This document shows positions 8,087-16,183 of a stretch of DNA of 47,359 nt, piece after piece. The notes beneath the pieces are model-generated. The model was not told the DNA's origin, did no database searches, and was given only the letters and a program-made list of their open reading frames with translations. Source of the stretch: Candidatus Omnitrophota bacterium (GTDB taxonomy: Bacteria; Omnitrophota; Gorgyraeia; JAHIPI01). The stretch covers positions 1-47,359 of the forward strand of contig JAHIPI010000024.1 in the NCBI GenBank assembly GCA_018894435.1. Direction: 5' to 3'. Both the position numbers and the translations under genes were made by a program. Within the stretch, counting starts at the first letter, position 1. Each line of letters starts with the position of its first letter.

Positions 8087-9532
8087 TTAATCCCTGAAAA
8101 GGAAATTTTTAAACGCCCACGGGCTCTTTTTGTCTAAGTATTGGTTAGGATTTTCCTTGAAGAATATTTTGTTATTTTTAAACGGCGTCCAGTCCGAAGG
8201 CTCGGAGACCAATTTCCCAAGATATGGCTTCGCTATTTTCAACACATACTCATAAGGAATGTCGTCCGGCACGCAGAAGCCTTTCGTCGGATTTTCTATC
8301 ATCCACATAGCGGCGGAGACAACGCCTATAGCCACCTGCATTGTCGTTGCATTCTGATGAGGAACCAGGCGGCGCGATTCTTCTATACTTAATATGCTGC
8401 CGGTCCACCACGAATTATACCTGTGGCCCATGATGAGGGCGCCCAGGATATCGTCGCCTTTTATTATTTCGTCGCTCATGATGCGCAGTTTCGGCTGCAG
8501 GTCATAACTTCTGATACGGAGTTCATGTAAAGATGCGATGGTCTCGTCGCACGGCATATAAGCGTAATGGACGGTAGGCCTGTAGATAACCTTTTTGTTC
8601 TTCCAGATAGTCAGCTTGTCTGAAATGCTGAACGCCTCTCCGTGGCGTATTACCATTCCGATGATCTCGTAGTAAGGCACCCATGAGCGCACCCACGTGT
8701 TCATGCCCATCTGAGAGAGAAAGATCTGGTTTTTAGGGCCGGTCGGCGGAATATTGGCGAAAGCCGGCAGTTCTTTTTCATGTGTACCCCATCCCATTTC
8801 AGAAGGGGCTACGCCCTCTTCCCTTAAACCCTCTATGCTCCATGTGCCGACAAATTCATTTATCTCTTTGGGCTTATTGGTTATCTGTGTATCTCTTTCG
8901 CTTACGTGTATTACTTTAACGCCGAGTTTCATGGCAAGATGCGCGAATCTTCTCTGGCGTATCATGGTTTCAAGGTTCTTTGCCTCTCTTTTTGGTACGG
9001 CCTTGTCGCGTATCACTTTTGTAGCAATATCCACTATGCCCTTTTTTGTAAAGTGCGATATAAGCCCTGGGTTCGCTCCGTGGTCCACAACTGCAGTCGT
9101 CCCGTCCTTCCAGTTCGCCGTCATCTTCCTGAGTATCATCTGCCTGTAATAGATCGATTTTTCAAAGGGGCTCTTTTTGTCCGCATCGGCATAAGGATCC
9201 CATTCCTCGACGGATGTGTTGACATAGAGGACTTTATTATCATGGCACCAGCTCATAATATCGCCGCAGTCTATATTCCAGGCAAGGTCTATGATGAGGC
9301 CCCCCGGCGATACATATTTTGAAAGGATACGCCTTATGCTTGCCGGCGTTATTCGCTCCTGGGAATATTTGATCCCTTTATTGGTCCAAGATTTAAGCTC
9401 CTTGGCTTTATCGACAAAATCCATTACCGTAATATTTTTGTAGGGAGCTTTGATATGCTTCAAAAGTATCGGCAGTGTGCATCTGGCGACAGAGCCGTAA
9501 CCGATCATTAAAATTTTGTTATTGAACTCCAT
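8087..9532 (-). CDS. Homospermidine synthase
   Basis: This 481-residue protein of the bacterial homospermidine synthase family is related to saccharopine dehydrogenase. The enzyme uses NAD+ to join two putrescines (or putrescine and spermidine) into sym-homospermidine. The N-terminal Rossmann motif is ILMIGYGSVARCTLP (residues 7-21). The central VVDHGANPGLISHF and the length fit homospermidine synthase rather than classical saccharopine dehydrogenase. The gene is followed at 11 bases by the PLP decarboxylase, which would supply putrescine, so the pair forms a two-step route from ornithine. It is preceded by the GMP synthase subunit gene with only a short gap. Confidence 0.88.
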   Translation of the reverse strand: MEFNNKILMIGYGSVARCTLPILLKHIKAPYKNITVMDFVDKAKELKSWTNKGIKYSQERITPASIRRILSKYVSPGGLIIDLAWNIDCGDIMSWCHDNKVLYVNTSVEEWDPYADADKKSPFEKSIYYRQMILRKMTANWKDGTTAVVDHGANPGLISHFTKKGIVDIATKVIRDKAVPKREAKNLETMIRQRRFAHLAMKLGVKVIHVSERDTQITNKPKEINEFVGTWSIEGLREEGVAPSEMGWGTHEKELPAFANIPPTGPKNQIFLSQMGMNTWVRSWVPYYEIIGMVIRHGEAFSISDKLTIWKNKKVIYRPTVHYAYMPCDETIASLHELRIRSYDLQPKLRIMSDEIIKGDDILGALIMGHRYNSWWTGSILSIEESRRLVPHQNATTMQVAIGVVSAAMWMIENPTKGFCVPDDIPYEYVLKIAKPYLGKLVSEPSDWTPFKNNKIFFKENPNQYLDKKSPWAFKNFLFRD

Positions 9533-9549
9533 GATACCTTTTTCTCCTT

Positions 9550-10515
9550 TTACACCGCCTCCATCGTTGAGGGCGGTTTTGATGTTATGTTGTAGGTAAC
9601 GCTTACTACGCCGGGCACTTCCGAAACGATTCTATCCGCCAGTTTCCTCAGTGTATCGTGCGGCAATTTTGTCCACTCGGCGCGCCTTGCGTCAATGCTG
9701 TCCCAGCACCTTATTTCGATCTGCAACCCGAAATCCCTCTTTCCCGCGCGCATGCCTGTAACTCTGTCATTGTGGAGTATCGCCATATACTGGAATGCGC
9801 CGCACCTTGCGAGCATCTCTTCTGTTATGACAGTCGCCTGCCTGACTATCTTTATTTTTTCCGGGGTTACATCGCCTATCACTCTTGCCGATAAAGCCGG
9901 CCCAGGAAATGGCATCCTGTTAAATACCGAACTCGGCAGGCCCAGCGCCTCCCCTACTTTTCTTACGCCGTCCTTACGCAGCTCGACAAGCGGCTCTATG
10001 ATCTTGTATCCGAATGCCTTTTGCGGGTCTATGCCCAGCTGTTCAAATACATTATGCTGGCGCTTTATCCCGGCAACAGTCTCGTCGACATCCGTCAAAA
10101 TGGTACCCTGCAAAAGGTATTTTGCGCCGCTATCCTTTACCAGTTTTCCAAAGACATCTTTATAGAATGTCTGGGTAATCGCCTCCCTTTTTTCTTCCGG
10201 GTCGGTTATACCTTTAAGCGCTTTAAAAAACTTGTCCCGGGCATCTGTAATCTCGACTTTTACGCCCAGTTTTTTAAATACTGCTACGACGGATTCCGGT
10301 TCATTTTCACGCATGATGCCGTTATCTATAAAATAGGTCTTAAGCCGCGCGCCGATCGCCTTATGGCCGAGCATCGTCACGACAGATGAGTCCACGCCGC
10401 CGGAAAGGGCATTTATGACAAGCCCGTCGCCTACTGTTTCAGATATATCTTTTACCTTTTTATCTATAAATTTTTTTGTATCCAGCTCATTTACCGTAAT
10501 CTCCGCTATTTTCAT
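9550..10515 (-). CDS. GMP synthase ATP-pyrophosphatase subunit, no glutaminase domain
   Basis: This protein converts XMP to GMP: it adenylates XMP with ATP and accepts ammonia. The PP-loop is SGGVDSSVV (about residues 37-45), followed by the dimerisation domain with NRMPFPGPALSARV and the C-terminal end SKPPSTMEAV. It is 321 residues and, like archaeal GuaAb, lacks the N-terminal glutamine amidotransferase found in most bacterial GuaA. The glutaminase subunit is not in this window. The start at 10515 is chosen because GGAGG lies about 7 bases upstream; an upstream in-frame ATG lacks such a site. QGTILTDVDET differs from the usual bacterial form in this loop, another archaeal-like trait. A divergent paralogue is possible. 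Confidence 0.85.
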   Translation of the reverse strand: MKIAEITVNELDTKKFIDKKVKDISETVGDGLVINALSGGVDSSVVTMLGHKAIGARLKTYFIDNGIMRENEPESVVAVFKKLGVKVEITDARDKFFKALKGITDPEEKREAITQTFYKDVFGKLVKDSGAKYLLQGTILTDVDETVAGIKRQHNVFEQLGIDPQKAFGYKIIEPLVELRKDGVRKVGEALGLPSSVFNRMPFPGPALSARVIGDVTPEKIKIVRQATVITEEMLARCGAFQYMAILHNDRVTGMRAGKRDFGLQIEIRCWDSIDARRAEWTKLPHDTLRKLADRIVSEVPGVVSVTYNITSKPPSTMEAV

Positions 10516-10570
10516 ATTTATCCTCCGATTTACCCTCACTTACTCGTCCGTAAATCGTCCCGAGCAAGCG

Positions 10571-10590
10571 ACCTTTCGACAAGCTCAGGG
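10571..10590. repeat. Fragment of a dispersed short repeat
   Basis: ACCTTTCGACAAGCTCAGGG lies between two genes. The core TTCGACAAGCTCAGG is one I recall as a dispersed element in many draft and metagenomic bacterial genomes. Only one copy is visible in this window, so repetition cannot be shown here. Confidence 0.3.
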
Positions 10591-10606
10591 GAGCGCGTCG
10601 AGGAAT

Positions 10607-10765
10607 CTATTTATGGCTGCACTTTGCCCCGGGCATGTGCGCCAGCGCGTGTTCTATATTTCCCACTTTGTAATATAGCTCTGCCATTATAACACATGTG
10701 CCTATAACATATACCACAATAGCGGCTATAAGCAACTTTTTAAAAACCGGCCTTATCTTTTCCAT
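10607..10765 (-). CDS. Small single-pass membrane protein (52 aa)
   Basis: An ATG at 10763-10765 with a strong ribosome binding site (GGGAGG, about 7 bases upstream) opens a 52-codon frame. The product starts MEKIRPVFKKLLIAAIVV, with a basic N-terminus followed by one membrane helix (about residues 10-30) and a short polar tail ending KCSHK. It fills the gap between the nucleotidyltransferase gene and the GMP synthase subunit gene. I recognise no family. A regulatory or structural small membrane protein is possible, and its reality rests on the start site and the clean membrane topology. Confidence 0.6.
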   Translation of the reverse strand: MEKIRPVFKKLLIAAIVVYVIGTCVIMAELYYKVGNIEHALAHMPGAKCSHK

Positions 10766-10829
10766 TTCATACCTCCCGATTTTCCTGCTATTTAAATAGG
10801 GTCAATGCGGACTATCATCTATTTCTATC

Positions 10830-11426
10830 TCAAGCACCACGCCTTCTCCTGTGGCCAGCGACAATATCTTCTATATCCTTCCAAACCTCAGGCATCTCTA
10901 AAAACGAAGCGAACTCTTTAACTTTTTTCTTAATGTAAAGCCTGTCGATTTTAGGATTACTATTAACGATCTCCTGGATATCTATGAGATCCACGGGCCG
11001 ATGGGCCACTGCCTTAAATACGATCAAATCTTCCGGCGTTGGCAGATAAAAAGTTAATCCTCCGATCCTATATCTTTTACTGTTCTTTATCGCCTCTTTC
11101 TCGAACGGCAAAAACCCTAAAGATATGTCCACATTGATACCGCTTCCTTTATGCGCCAGGAGCAAAACCCTGTTCTTTTTGGCGAATCCGACAGCGTTTT
11201 TTATGCGCTCCTTAAAACCGTATTGCCGGGATACCCGCAGCATTCTCGCAATATCATCATCTTCCACCAACGCCAGCACATCTACGTCTGCTGTGAATCT
11301 GGGTTTTCCCAGGATACTCGCCGCCACACCTCCAATAATCGCCCATGGGCACCCTGATTTCTTCATTAACTTTTGTATGGAAATCAGGGATCTTAGCAAA
11401 ATTTCGAGCCGCTGCGATCTCTTCAC
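10830..11426 (-). CDS. Nucleotidyltransferase, AbiEii/MNT-like
   Basis: This protein of about 198 residues has the Pol-beta-like nucleotidyltransferase signature: IIGGVAASILG (glycine pair at residues 32-33) followed by RFTADVDVL with the metal-binding D47 and D49. The later DLIVFKAVAHRPVDLIDI segment is typical of AbiEii-type and related proteins. I prefer the GTG at 11426, which overlaps the stop of the 74-residue gene upstream as GTGA; a longer frame begins with GTG at 11456. With that small partner it resembles a two-gene toxin-antitoxin-like unit, but whether it modifies a tRNA, a protein or nothing is unknown. Confidence 0.75.
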   Translation of the reverse strand: MKRSQRLEILLRSLISIQKLMKKSGCPWAIIGGVAASILGKPRFTADVDVLALVEDDDIARMLRVSRQYGFKERIKNAVGFAKKNRVLLLAHKGSGINVDISLGFLPFEKEAIKNSKRYRIGGLTFYLPTPEDLIVFKAVAHRPVDLIDIQEIVNSNPKIDRLYIKKKVKEFASFLEMPEVWKDIEDIVAGHRRRRGA

Positions 11427-11647
11427 CTTCGGCCGCCTTTCTTTAAGAGTATCCACCGTGAGCGCACTCTTAATTTTTGCTGATCTTCTCCAATCTTTAA
11501 TCCCAAACCGGCCCCTATGGCCATAATCGAAGCAAGTTTATACAACCGTTCTTTTATGGACATCCTGTGAAGCTGCTCATCTTCAAGAGCTGCCACCCTC
11601 GCCCAGTTCTTCTTAAACCTCTTCAGTAATAAATTGTCTTTTTTCAT
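11423..11647 (-). CDS. Small partner of the nucleotidyltransferase (74 aa)
   Basis: A basic helical protein of 74 residues begins MKKDNLLLKRFKKNWARVAA. It overlaps the following nucleotidyltransferase gene by 4 bases or more, so the two are probably translated together. The central stretch LASIMAIGAGLGLKIG is mildly hydrophobic. No known domain is recognised. By position it could be an antitoxin or scaffold for the nucleotidyltransferase. Confidence 0.6.
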   Translation of the reverse strand: MKKDNLLLKRFKKNWARVAALEDEQLHRMSIKERLYKLASIMAIGAGLGLKIGEDQQKLRVRSRWILLKKGGRR

Positions 11648-11714
11648 CTTTTTTAACCTCTGCCCTGTGTTACCCGTTCTCTTTCTTCGCCCTCTTATCC
11701 GCCGGCCCCGCGGA

Positions 11715-11981
11715 TTATCCGTGTATGTCCGTGTCTTTCCTTAAGGCCGCCAGTATCTTGCGCTTCTCGCTTTCATTAAACTCTGTTCCGTAAAATCTTA
11801 AAAAGACCTCTATTTTAATTTCTTGTAATGATATTTTAGGTTGTTTTTGGACTATAGAGCTTCTTACTATCTGTTTAGCGCTATCAAACATGGAGCAGCC
11901 CATAAGTAAACGCTCTTGGCAGGATTTCGCCATCATCAGCTTCCTGAATTTAGCCTCAATCGCCGGATGTGTATCGTTCAT
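11715..11981 (-). CDS. Conserved small protein paired with a nucleotidyltransferase (88 aa)
   Basis: This 88-residue protein has a pattern I have seen in many bacteria and archaea next to nucleotidyltransferases: an N-terminal helix, then RLLMGCSMFDSAKQIVRSSI, then VFLRFYGTEFNESEKRKI. No function is established that I can name. Its ATG overlaps the stop of the upstream nucleotidyltransferase by 4 bases (ATGA), strong evidence of a two-gene unit in which it may be the neutralising partner. Confidence 0.7.
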   Translation of the reverse strand: MNDTHPAIEAKFRKLMMAKSCQERLLMGCSMFDSAKQIVRSSIVQKQPKISLQEIKIEVFLRFYGTEFNESEKRKILAALRKDTDIHG

Positions 11982-12523
11982 CGTTTTAACTCCTTAAAAA
12001 TCTCATGCAATCCCAATTTTGCAACCCAAGTTTCGATATGCTTCGGATCTAAATCATCTACCGTGTCCATAATATTGCGCACGTCTTTCAATTGTAGTTC
12101 AGAATGGCTATCTTTAGCCCAAAGCAGCTTTGCTAAAATCAAATCTTCCGCTGAGATAATCCACAGCGGATTATTTGCAATCAGAATTTTTTTTCTTCTG
12201 GAGAAGGCAGCTTCCTGAAACTCTGAGTCCTTTCGGATAATAAAATCGATCTTAACCACATACTTATTGTGAATTAAATTAAACATCCCTTGACGCAGGA
12301 CTTCGCTCCTGACCATTTCTGCGTCTATATAAAAATCGTCTTTAAAAAGATCTGTAAAACGGTTAATATCGATACCTTTTAATTCTATAACGATATCGAT
12401 GTCTCTTGTCATGCGCGGTATGGTATAGTAATTGGCTGCGATTGAGCCGGAAATCATATAATTGATACCTGCTTTGTTTAGCCGTTCTGTAACAATTTTT
12501 AATACTTCTATCTCTTCATTCAT
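11978..12523 (-). CDS. Nucleotidyltransferase, AbiEii/MNT-like
   Basis: This 181-residue nucleotidyltransferase-fold protein has YMISGSIAANYY (residues 22-33), then RMTRDIDIVIEL with acidic D41 and D43. The later segment DLILAKLLWAKDSHSELQLKDV is characteristic of the AbiEii-like group that I know mainly as hypothetical proteins. The start at 12523 is chosen because its ATG overlaps the previous gene's stop (ATGA); an upstream alternative (12574) would overlap that gene by 55 bases. It is followed by the 88-residue partner with another 4-base overlap, so three genes are translationally chained. Confidence 0.8.
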   Translation of the reverse strand: MNEEIEVLKIVTERLNKAGINYMISGSIAANYYTIPRMTRDIDIVIELKGIDINRFTDLFKDDFYIDAEMVRSEVLRQGMFNLIHNKYVVKIDFIIRKDSEFQEAAFSRRKKILIANNPLWIISAEDLILAKLLWAKDSHSELQLKDVRNIMDTVDDLDPKHIETWVAKLGLHEIFKELKR

Positions 12524-13140
12524 CTCGCCAGCTTCTTGACTTCTTTTTCGAAATATTTTTTTATTTCTGCCCACTCTACTTCTTTCAACATCTGCGGCAT
12601 CTCTTCGGGTTCGGCGTCATCAAAATATACTAAACTCTTCATAATGTGCATGGCAGTGGTAGTCAAATTTTTATATTTTCTCTCATAAAGCCGGATAACT
12701 TTATCTAGAGGCGCGGTTTCTTTACAGATAAAATAAAGGTCCACAAAATCTCTCTTGGTTCCGCGGGAAGCAATGGCAGCGATCTTCATCCCTGCAATAT
12801 CCCGTACATCCGAAACATTTATCTTTCCAAACTTTTTGGGAGCATAGAGGGTAGGGTAATTATAATAAAATATGCTAAACCGCACATCGCTAAATTTACC
12901 TAATATCGTCCGCCAAGAAATTTTTTCAAGCTTAAAGTCCGATATTTTTTCAATCTCCGGTAAAAGCATCTGCTCATCAAATTCTATTGGAGTAAAGAAA
13001 TCCAGATCGTATGACAGGCGGTGTCCAAGTTGAAGCGCCAAGGCAGTTCCGCCGGCCAAATAGGTATTCCGAATGATTTTGGTTTTTTCTAATAGGGCCA
13101 GAATTGCTTTTGTATTTCCAGGAAGGACCTGTTCAAACAT
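12520..13140 (-). CDS. Nucleotidyltransferase, AbiEii-type toxin candidate
   Basis: This 206-residue protein carries the AbiEii-family pattern: YLAGGTALALQLGHR (GG at residues 30-31), then SYDLDFFTP with D45 and D47. AbiEii toxins are nucleotidyltransferases that use GTP or CTP and arrest growth. KKFGKINVSDVRDIAGMKIAAIASRGTKRDFVDLYF contains the conserved Lys-Arg-Asp region of the family. The start at 13140 has AGGAG about 9 bases upstream; the longer in-frame start (13179) lacks one. It overlaps the upstream DUF6922-like gene by about 50 bases, the usual arrangement of this toxin-antitoxin-like pair. Confidence 0.83.
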   Translation of the reverse strand: MFEQVLPGNTKAILALLEKTKIIRNTYLAGGTALALQLGHRLSYDLDFFTPIEFDEQMLLPEIEKISDFKLEKISWRTILGKFSDVRFSIFYYNYPTLYAPKKFGKINVSDVRDIAGMKIAAIASRGTKRDFVDLYFICKETAPLDKVIRLYERKYKNLTTTAMHIMKSLVYFDDAEPEEMPQMLKEVEWAEIKKYFEKEVKKLAR

Positions 13141-13391
13141 TTTACACTCTCCTTTTTGACATCTAAAATAAAGGCCCAAAAATTAGCACTTTTTTGCGAA
13201 TACCCGCGATAATTACATAAGGCATTTTTTATCTCTGATTTTTTGAAATTTTTAAACATCCACTCGACTGCCCTTTTGTCTCCGTATTCCAAAATCCGCT
13301 TTATGATGTAAATCTGCCTATTTTGCGGTTTTAGTTCCGTAAAATTCACGTCCCAAAAATATTTTTTTAGACTAGGAGGCAGCTTCTTCAT
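13089..13391 (-). CDS. DUF6922-like protein, antitoxin candidate (100 aa)
   Basis: This 100-residue protein opens LPPSLKKYFWDVNFTELK and continues QIYIIKRILEYGDKRAVEWM, the pattern of DUF6922-type proteins that precede AbiEii-like nucleotidyltransferases in many genomes. It is basic and helical, consistent with DNA binding or toxin binding, though neither is shown. It is the first gene after a strong promoter (13468-13496) and overlaps its toxin-like partner. Confidence 0.72.
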   Translation of the reverse strand: MKKLPPSLKKYFWDVNFTELKPQNRQIYIIKRILEYGDKRAVEWMFKNFKKSEIKNALCNYRGYSQKSANFWAFILDVKKESVKCLNRSFLEIQKQFWPY

Positions 13392-13467
13392 CTTTTTTAA
13401 CTTTTCTCCATGCTATGACTATTATTAAGCAGACTGCATTTTAGTCATGATCAAATTGCACAAAGTT

Positions 13468-13496
13468 AGATTACACTATAAGTGCTTTATTGTCAA
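13468..13496 (-). promoter_or_regulatory. Sigma-70-type promoter for the DUF6922/NTase operon
   Basis: On the minus strand TTGACA (13491-13496) is followed after 17 bases by TAATCT (13468-13473). It lies 77 bases upstream of the 100-residue gene and overlaps the last codons of the 261-residue gene, so the downstream nucleotidyltransferase modules have their own transcription start. Confidence 0.7.
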
Positions 13497-14261
13497 GAAG
13501 TTAGCGAAACCCTTCTTCCAAATTTCCTTCGCAAGACGTTCATCTAAACTAAAATTATTTCCAAATCCAGCTGTTAATACCGGACGATATCGCCGGCCGA
13601 TATACTCAAACTCATTCAATCCGCTATACTTCAACAAATAGTGCGGGATGCGCGTCTTTTTGCCTAATACATAGAAAACCGCGGTAAAGAAGGTGTTCGT
13701 CTCGCGTTGACTGGAGCCTCCGGCACCGCCTATGCCGATCACCTCCCTGTTAGCATGATTCTTTCTAATAAATAAACTCTCAACAGGATTGCGATAGTCA
13801 AATCTAAATTCTTCTCCGCTCTTCCAGTATAGATTGGAGCGTCGATGATATTCCAAGCAAATACGTTTCTTCGTCCAGCGCGCCAGATTAAAAAATTTCT
13901 TGCGGCGCAGCATTTTTATCGCTCGCGGTCGATAATGAATATCCATAATATGCTCATCGATATCTCCGATCTTTCCTTGTGCCTTCGCAGGGCGGTATCG
14001 TTTAAGATAGGCAGCATATTCATTCTGATCTATAAGATGCTTAAATATGTATTCATCCAGCCGCGAGTATACTTCTTCTCTCGAAATATGATAATACTTC
14101 TTTTTGCGCCATGTGGACGGATCGGGATAATCGATTCGTATATGAATAGCCTCCAGATCCTTCGCATAAGGCTTAAGAGTAATAACTCCCTCTTTGATGG
14201 TCGTCTTGAGATATCCCGCGCCGTAAACCAAATTCTTTAAAAGCTCCGAGGTCTCTTTCAT
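13476..14261 (-). CDS. Unrecognised 261-aa protein
   Basis: I do not recognise this protein. It is soluble, basic and rich in Arg, Lys and Tyr. Notable stretches are residues 39-65 (IHIRIDYPDPSTWRKKKYY), the arginine-rich RAIKMLRRKKFFNLARW and a glycine-rich loop IGIGGAGGSSQRETNTFF near residue 180. The charge suggests nucleic-acid or nucleotide binding, but no catalytic motif is clear. It follows the GHKL ATPase gene by 119 bases that hold a relic of another gene pair. The relic's last codons (GATAGG) supply the likely AGG ribosome binding site. The same strand and position at the end of an AbiE-headed cluster suggest it is cargo or effector of that system. Confidence 0.7.
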   Translation of the reverse strand: MKETSELLKNLVYGAGYLKTTIKEGVITLKPYAKDLEAIHIRIDYPDPSTWRKKKYYHISREEVYSRLDEYIFKHLIDQNEYAAYLKRYRPAKAQGKIGDIDEHIMDIHYRPRAIKMLRRKKFFNLARWTKKRICLEYHRRSNLYWKSGEEFRFDYRNPVESLFIRKNHANREVIGIGGAGGSSQRETNTFFTAVFYVLGKKTRIPHYLLKYSGLNEFEYIGRRYRPVLTAGFGNNFSLDERLAKEIWKKGFANFLTIKHL

Positions 14262-14266
14262 AAAAA

Positions 14267-14355
14267 TTACCTATCGAATGACTGCCTAATCTCAAATTTG
14301 ACTATTATTTCGCGCTTTCCATCGCTTCATTAATCCGTTTAAGTGCGGCGTCCAA
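14267..14355 (-). pseudogene. Relic of an AbiEii C-terminus joined to a TIM-barrel N-terminus
   Basis: On the minus strand, 14305-14355 translates to LDAALKRINEAMESAK followed by stop, closely matching the end of the AbiEii gene at 17420 (LDTALKRINKAMENVK). Directly after it, 14267-14305 gives IVKFEIRQSFDR followed by stop, matching MIKFGIRQSFDR, the start of the TIM-barrel gene; the start codon has become ATA. So this gap is a decayed second copy of the AbiEii/TIM-barrel junction, cut short after 12 codons. Confidence 0.85.
14271..14354 (-). repeat. 84-bp direct repeat, decayed copy
   Basis: These 84 bases align without gaps to 17386-17469, with about 15 mismatches that are mostly transitions. 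The copies lie in the same orientation 3115 bp apart and bracket the TIM-barrel, kinase and GHKL genes. Confidence 0.85.
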
Positions 14356-14380
14356 AAAGGTCTGACGATATGCACTATTC

Positions 14381-16174
14381 TTATCTCAGATTCTCCTCCG
14401 CATACAAAGATAACTCTACCAGATGCTCTAAAAATTGCTCGGCAGTTTCTCCTACAAAATTATGAAGTACAAGTTCTTTTGCAAAAAGACGCAAAACGTA
14501 GCGAAGCTTCCTGGTCCGTTCCCTGCCGGCAAAAATGAAGTCTCGATGCCCGCTGTTTATTATGATAATATTGCGTTCTTTATCATAACGCGAACGCCAC
14601 ATACGGCCGGCAGCGCTCTCTAATGTATATGCCGGCAATCCTTTGTTTGAAAACTCACTATTCTCAACAGGCGCTTTCAATAAAGAGTCGATAACGGTGA
14701 TAACAGCCTCCGCTTCGCAGGTGGTGTCTGCCTGCCTCGCGACAAGTCTTAGCTTGCATAATCCGGGCTCATTTGGAGCGTTAAAAATCGCGACTTCGCC
14801 GTCATGCTTGTCAATAGTGCCTACGCCTTCTGAAATGGCCCATTGGTATGTTAACCTCTGCTCTACCTGGCGCTTACTGCGGTCTAACCCAACAGCACGA
14901 AAAGATTTCGCCTTACCTGCCTGAACAAGAGCAGAACCCGGGTGAATCCTGGCAGAAAATAGCGGTCCTGCGATTTCAAAAAACTCTCTTTGCCCATTTC
15001 CTTCTCGTCGCCGTACGTTATTGATTATAGTTGCGCCGCTTTCATCCGTAATATTGTTATTGCTGCCCGAAAAAGCTGTCTTTCTCTGTCCAATATCAAA
15101 CCAATCGTATTCTTCCTGCGGTAAAATCAGCATTGCTTCCCGCAGCGCCTTTTGAACGGAACGGAGTATATTCTTACTCATACGCTCGTCTTCGGCTTTA
15201 CTTTGCTCCAGGCCAATTTTTGTTAAATGTTCTTTAAGGGGTTCTATGCAATCACAAAATTTCGCGAAATGTTCGTCTCTAATAACTCCGTCTCTTGTGC
15301 CTGGAGTAATATGTAAAAACGGCGCGTCGATAATGCCCTGAAAATAACCTGATGTCCATGGTTCACATTGAAAGAAATCGAGCGTAGAGATATTCGGCAA
15401 TAACCGCGTTCCTCCTCGAAAAAGGCTGATACAATTTTCGGCGTTTTTTTCTGAAAGATATATCTCCATATACACATCTCCAAAAGGCGTTGTCATAGCA
15501 GGTAGATTATGAATAAGCTGTCCTTCATACTTACGCGGCTCGACTTCAAGTTCAGAACGACTGGTTCGATCGATAATCTTAATCTTCACGCCTGTATGCC
15601 GGATACGATCTCTTAACTCGGAAGCCAAATATCGCTGAATCTTCTCACCGTTCAAGATGCGTATTCCCGCAAGTAAAGGAGAGATTGTTAACTGTGTTCC
15701 CTTTATCGGCAATAGATGGAACCGGGGAGCAATGCTGTAACCCGGCTTGCCCTTCTCCATGCTCATCTGATAGATTTTGCCATCCTTGCCGGAAGAGACC
15801 ATTAATAATCTATGGCCGACTGTCCAGAAGCTAAGAAGCCCTATGCCGAATTCTCCTTGAATGTTCTGTATTCCTTCATGTTTTAAGCGCGTTTTCAGCG
15901 AGTCGCATATATGGGTCGCTACGTATTTAAAATCGGGCATCCCCTCCTCAGCACATGGAATGCCCTGTCCATCATCGATAACCTTAAGATAATGCTCGCC
16001 GCGTTCTTTGCCGCGGATAATCGTAATATGGCGTGCCTGGGCATCAATACTATTCTCAACGAATTCGGCAATTGCCTTCAAGGGATTAGTCTGCGAAAGC
16101 GCTATAATTGTTATAGCATTCCAGTTGCTGCCTATACGCAGCCGGCCGCGGCCGCTATTATGTTTTCTGGTCAT
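14381..16174 (-). CDS. GHKL (Hsp90/MORC-like) ATPase with Ig-like domain
   Basis: This 597-residue protein has an N-terminal GHKL ATPase domain: N-box AIAEFVENSIDA (E37, N41, D44), G1 motif DDGQGI (67-72) and G2 loop GEFGIG (107-112). An S5-fold transducer-like region follows (to about 320). Residues about 430-500 look like an immunoglobulin-type beta domain (TYQWAISEGVGTIDKHDGEV). The C-terminus (about 520-597) is a conserved-looking helical block with NSGHRDFIFAGRERTRK. GHKL ATPases of this kind dimerise on ATP, as in MutL, Hsp90 and MORC, and occur in several phage-defence systems. The gene lies 9 bases after the P-loop kinase gene and belongs to the AbiE-headed cluster. The exact role is unknown. 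Confidence 0.85.
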   Translation of the reverse strand: MTRKHNSGRGRLRIGSNWNAITIIALSQTNPLKAIAEFVENSIDAQARHITIIRGKERGEHYLKVIDDGQGIPCAEEGMPDFKYVATHICDSLKTRLKHEGIQNIQGEFGIGLLSFWTVGHRLLMVSSGKDGKIYQMSMEKGKPGYSIAPRFHLLPIKGTQLTISPLLAGIRILNGEKIQRYLASELRDRIRHTGVKIKIIDRTSRSELEVEPRKYEGQLIHNLPAMTTPFGDVYMEIYLSEKNAENCISLFRGGTRLLPNISTLDFFQCEPWTSGYFQGIIDAPFLHITPGTRDGVIRDEHFAKFCDCIEPLKEHLTKIGLEQSKAEDERMSKNILRSVQKALREAMLILPQEEYDWFDIGQRKTAFSGSNNNITDESGATIINNVRRREGNGQREFFEIAGPLFSARIHPGSALVQAGKAKSFRAVGLDRSKRQVEQRLTYQWAISEGVGTIDKHDGEVAIFNAPNEPGLCKLRLVARQADTTCEAEAVITVIDSLLKAPVENSEFSNKGLPAYTLESAAGRMWRSRYDKERNIIIINSGHRDFIFAGRERTRKLRYVLRLFAKELVLHNFVGETAEQFLEHLVELSLYAEENLR

Positions 16175-16183
16175 ATTGTTTCC

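Noticed and set aside
8087-9532. Saccharopine dehydrogenase assignment
   Set aside because: The length, the VVDHGANPGLISHF motif and the adjacent decarboxylase fit homospermidine synthase better than lysine metabolism.
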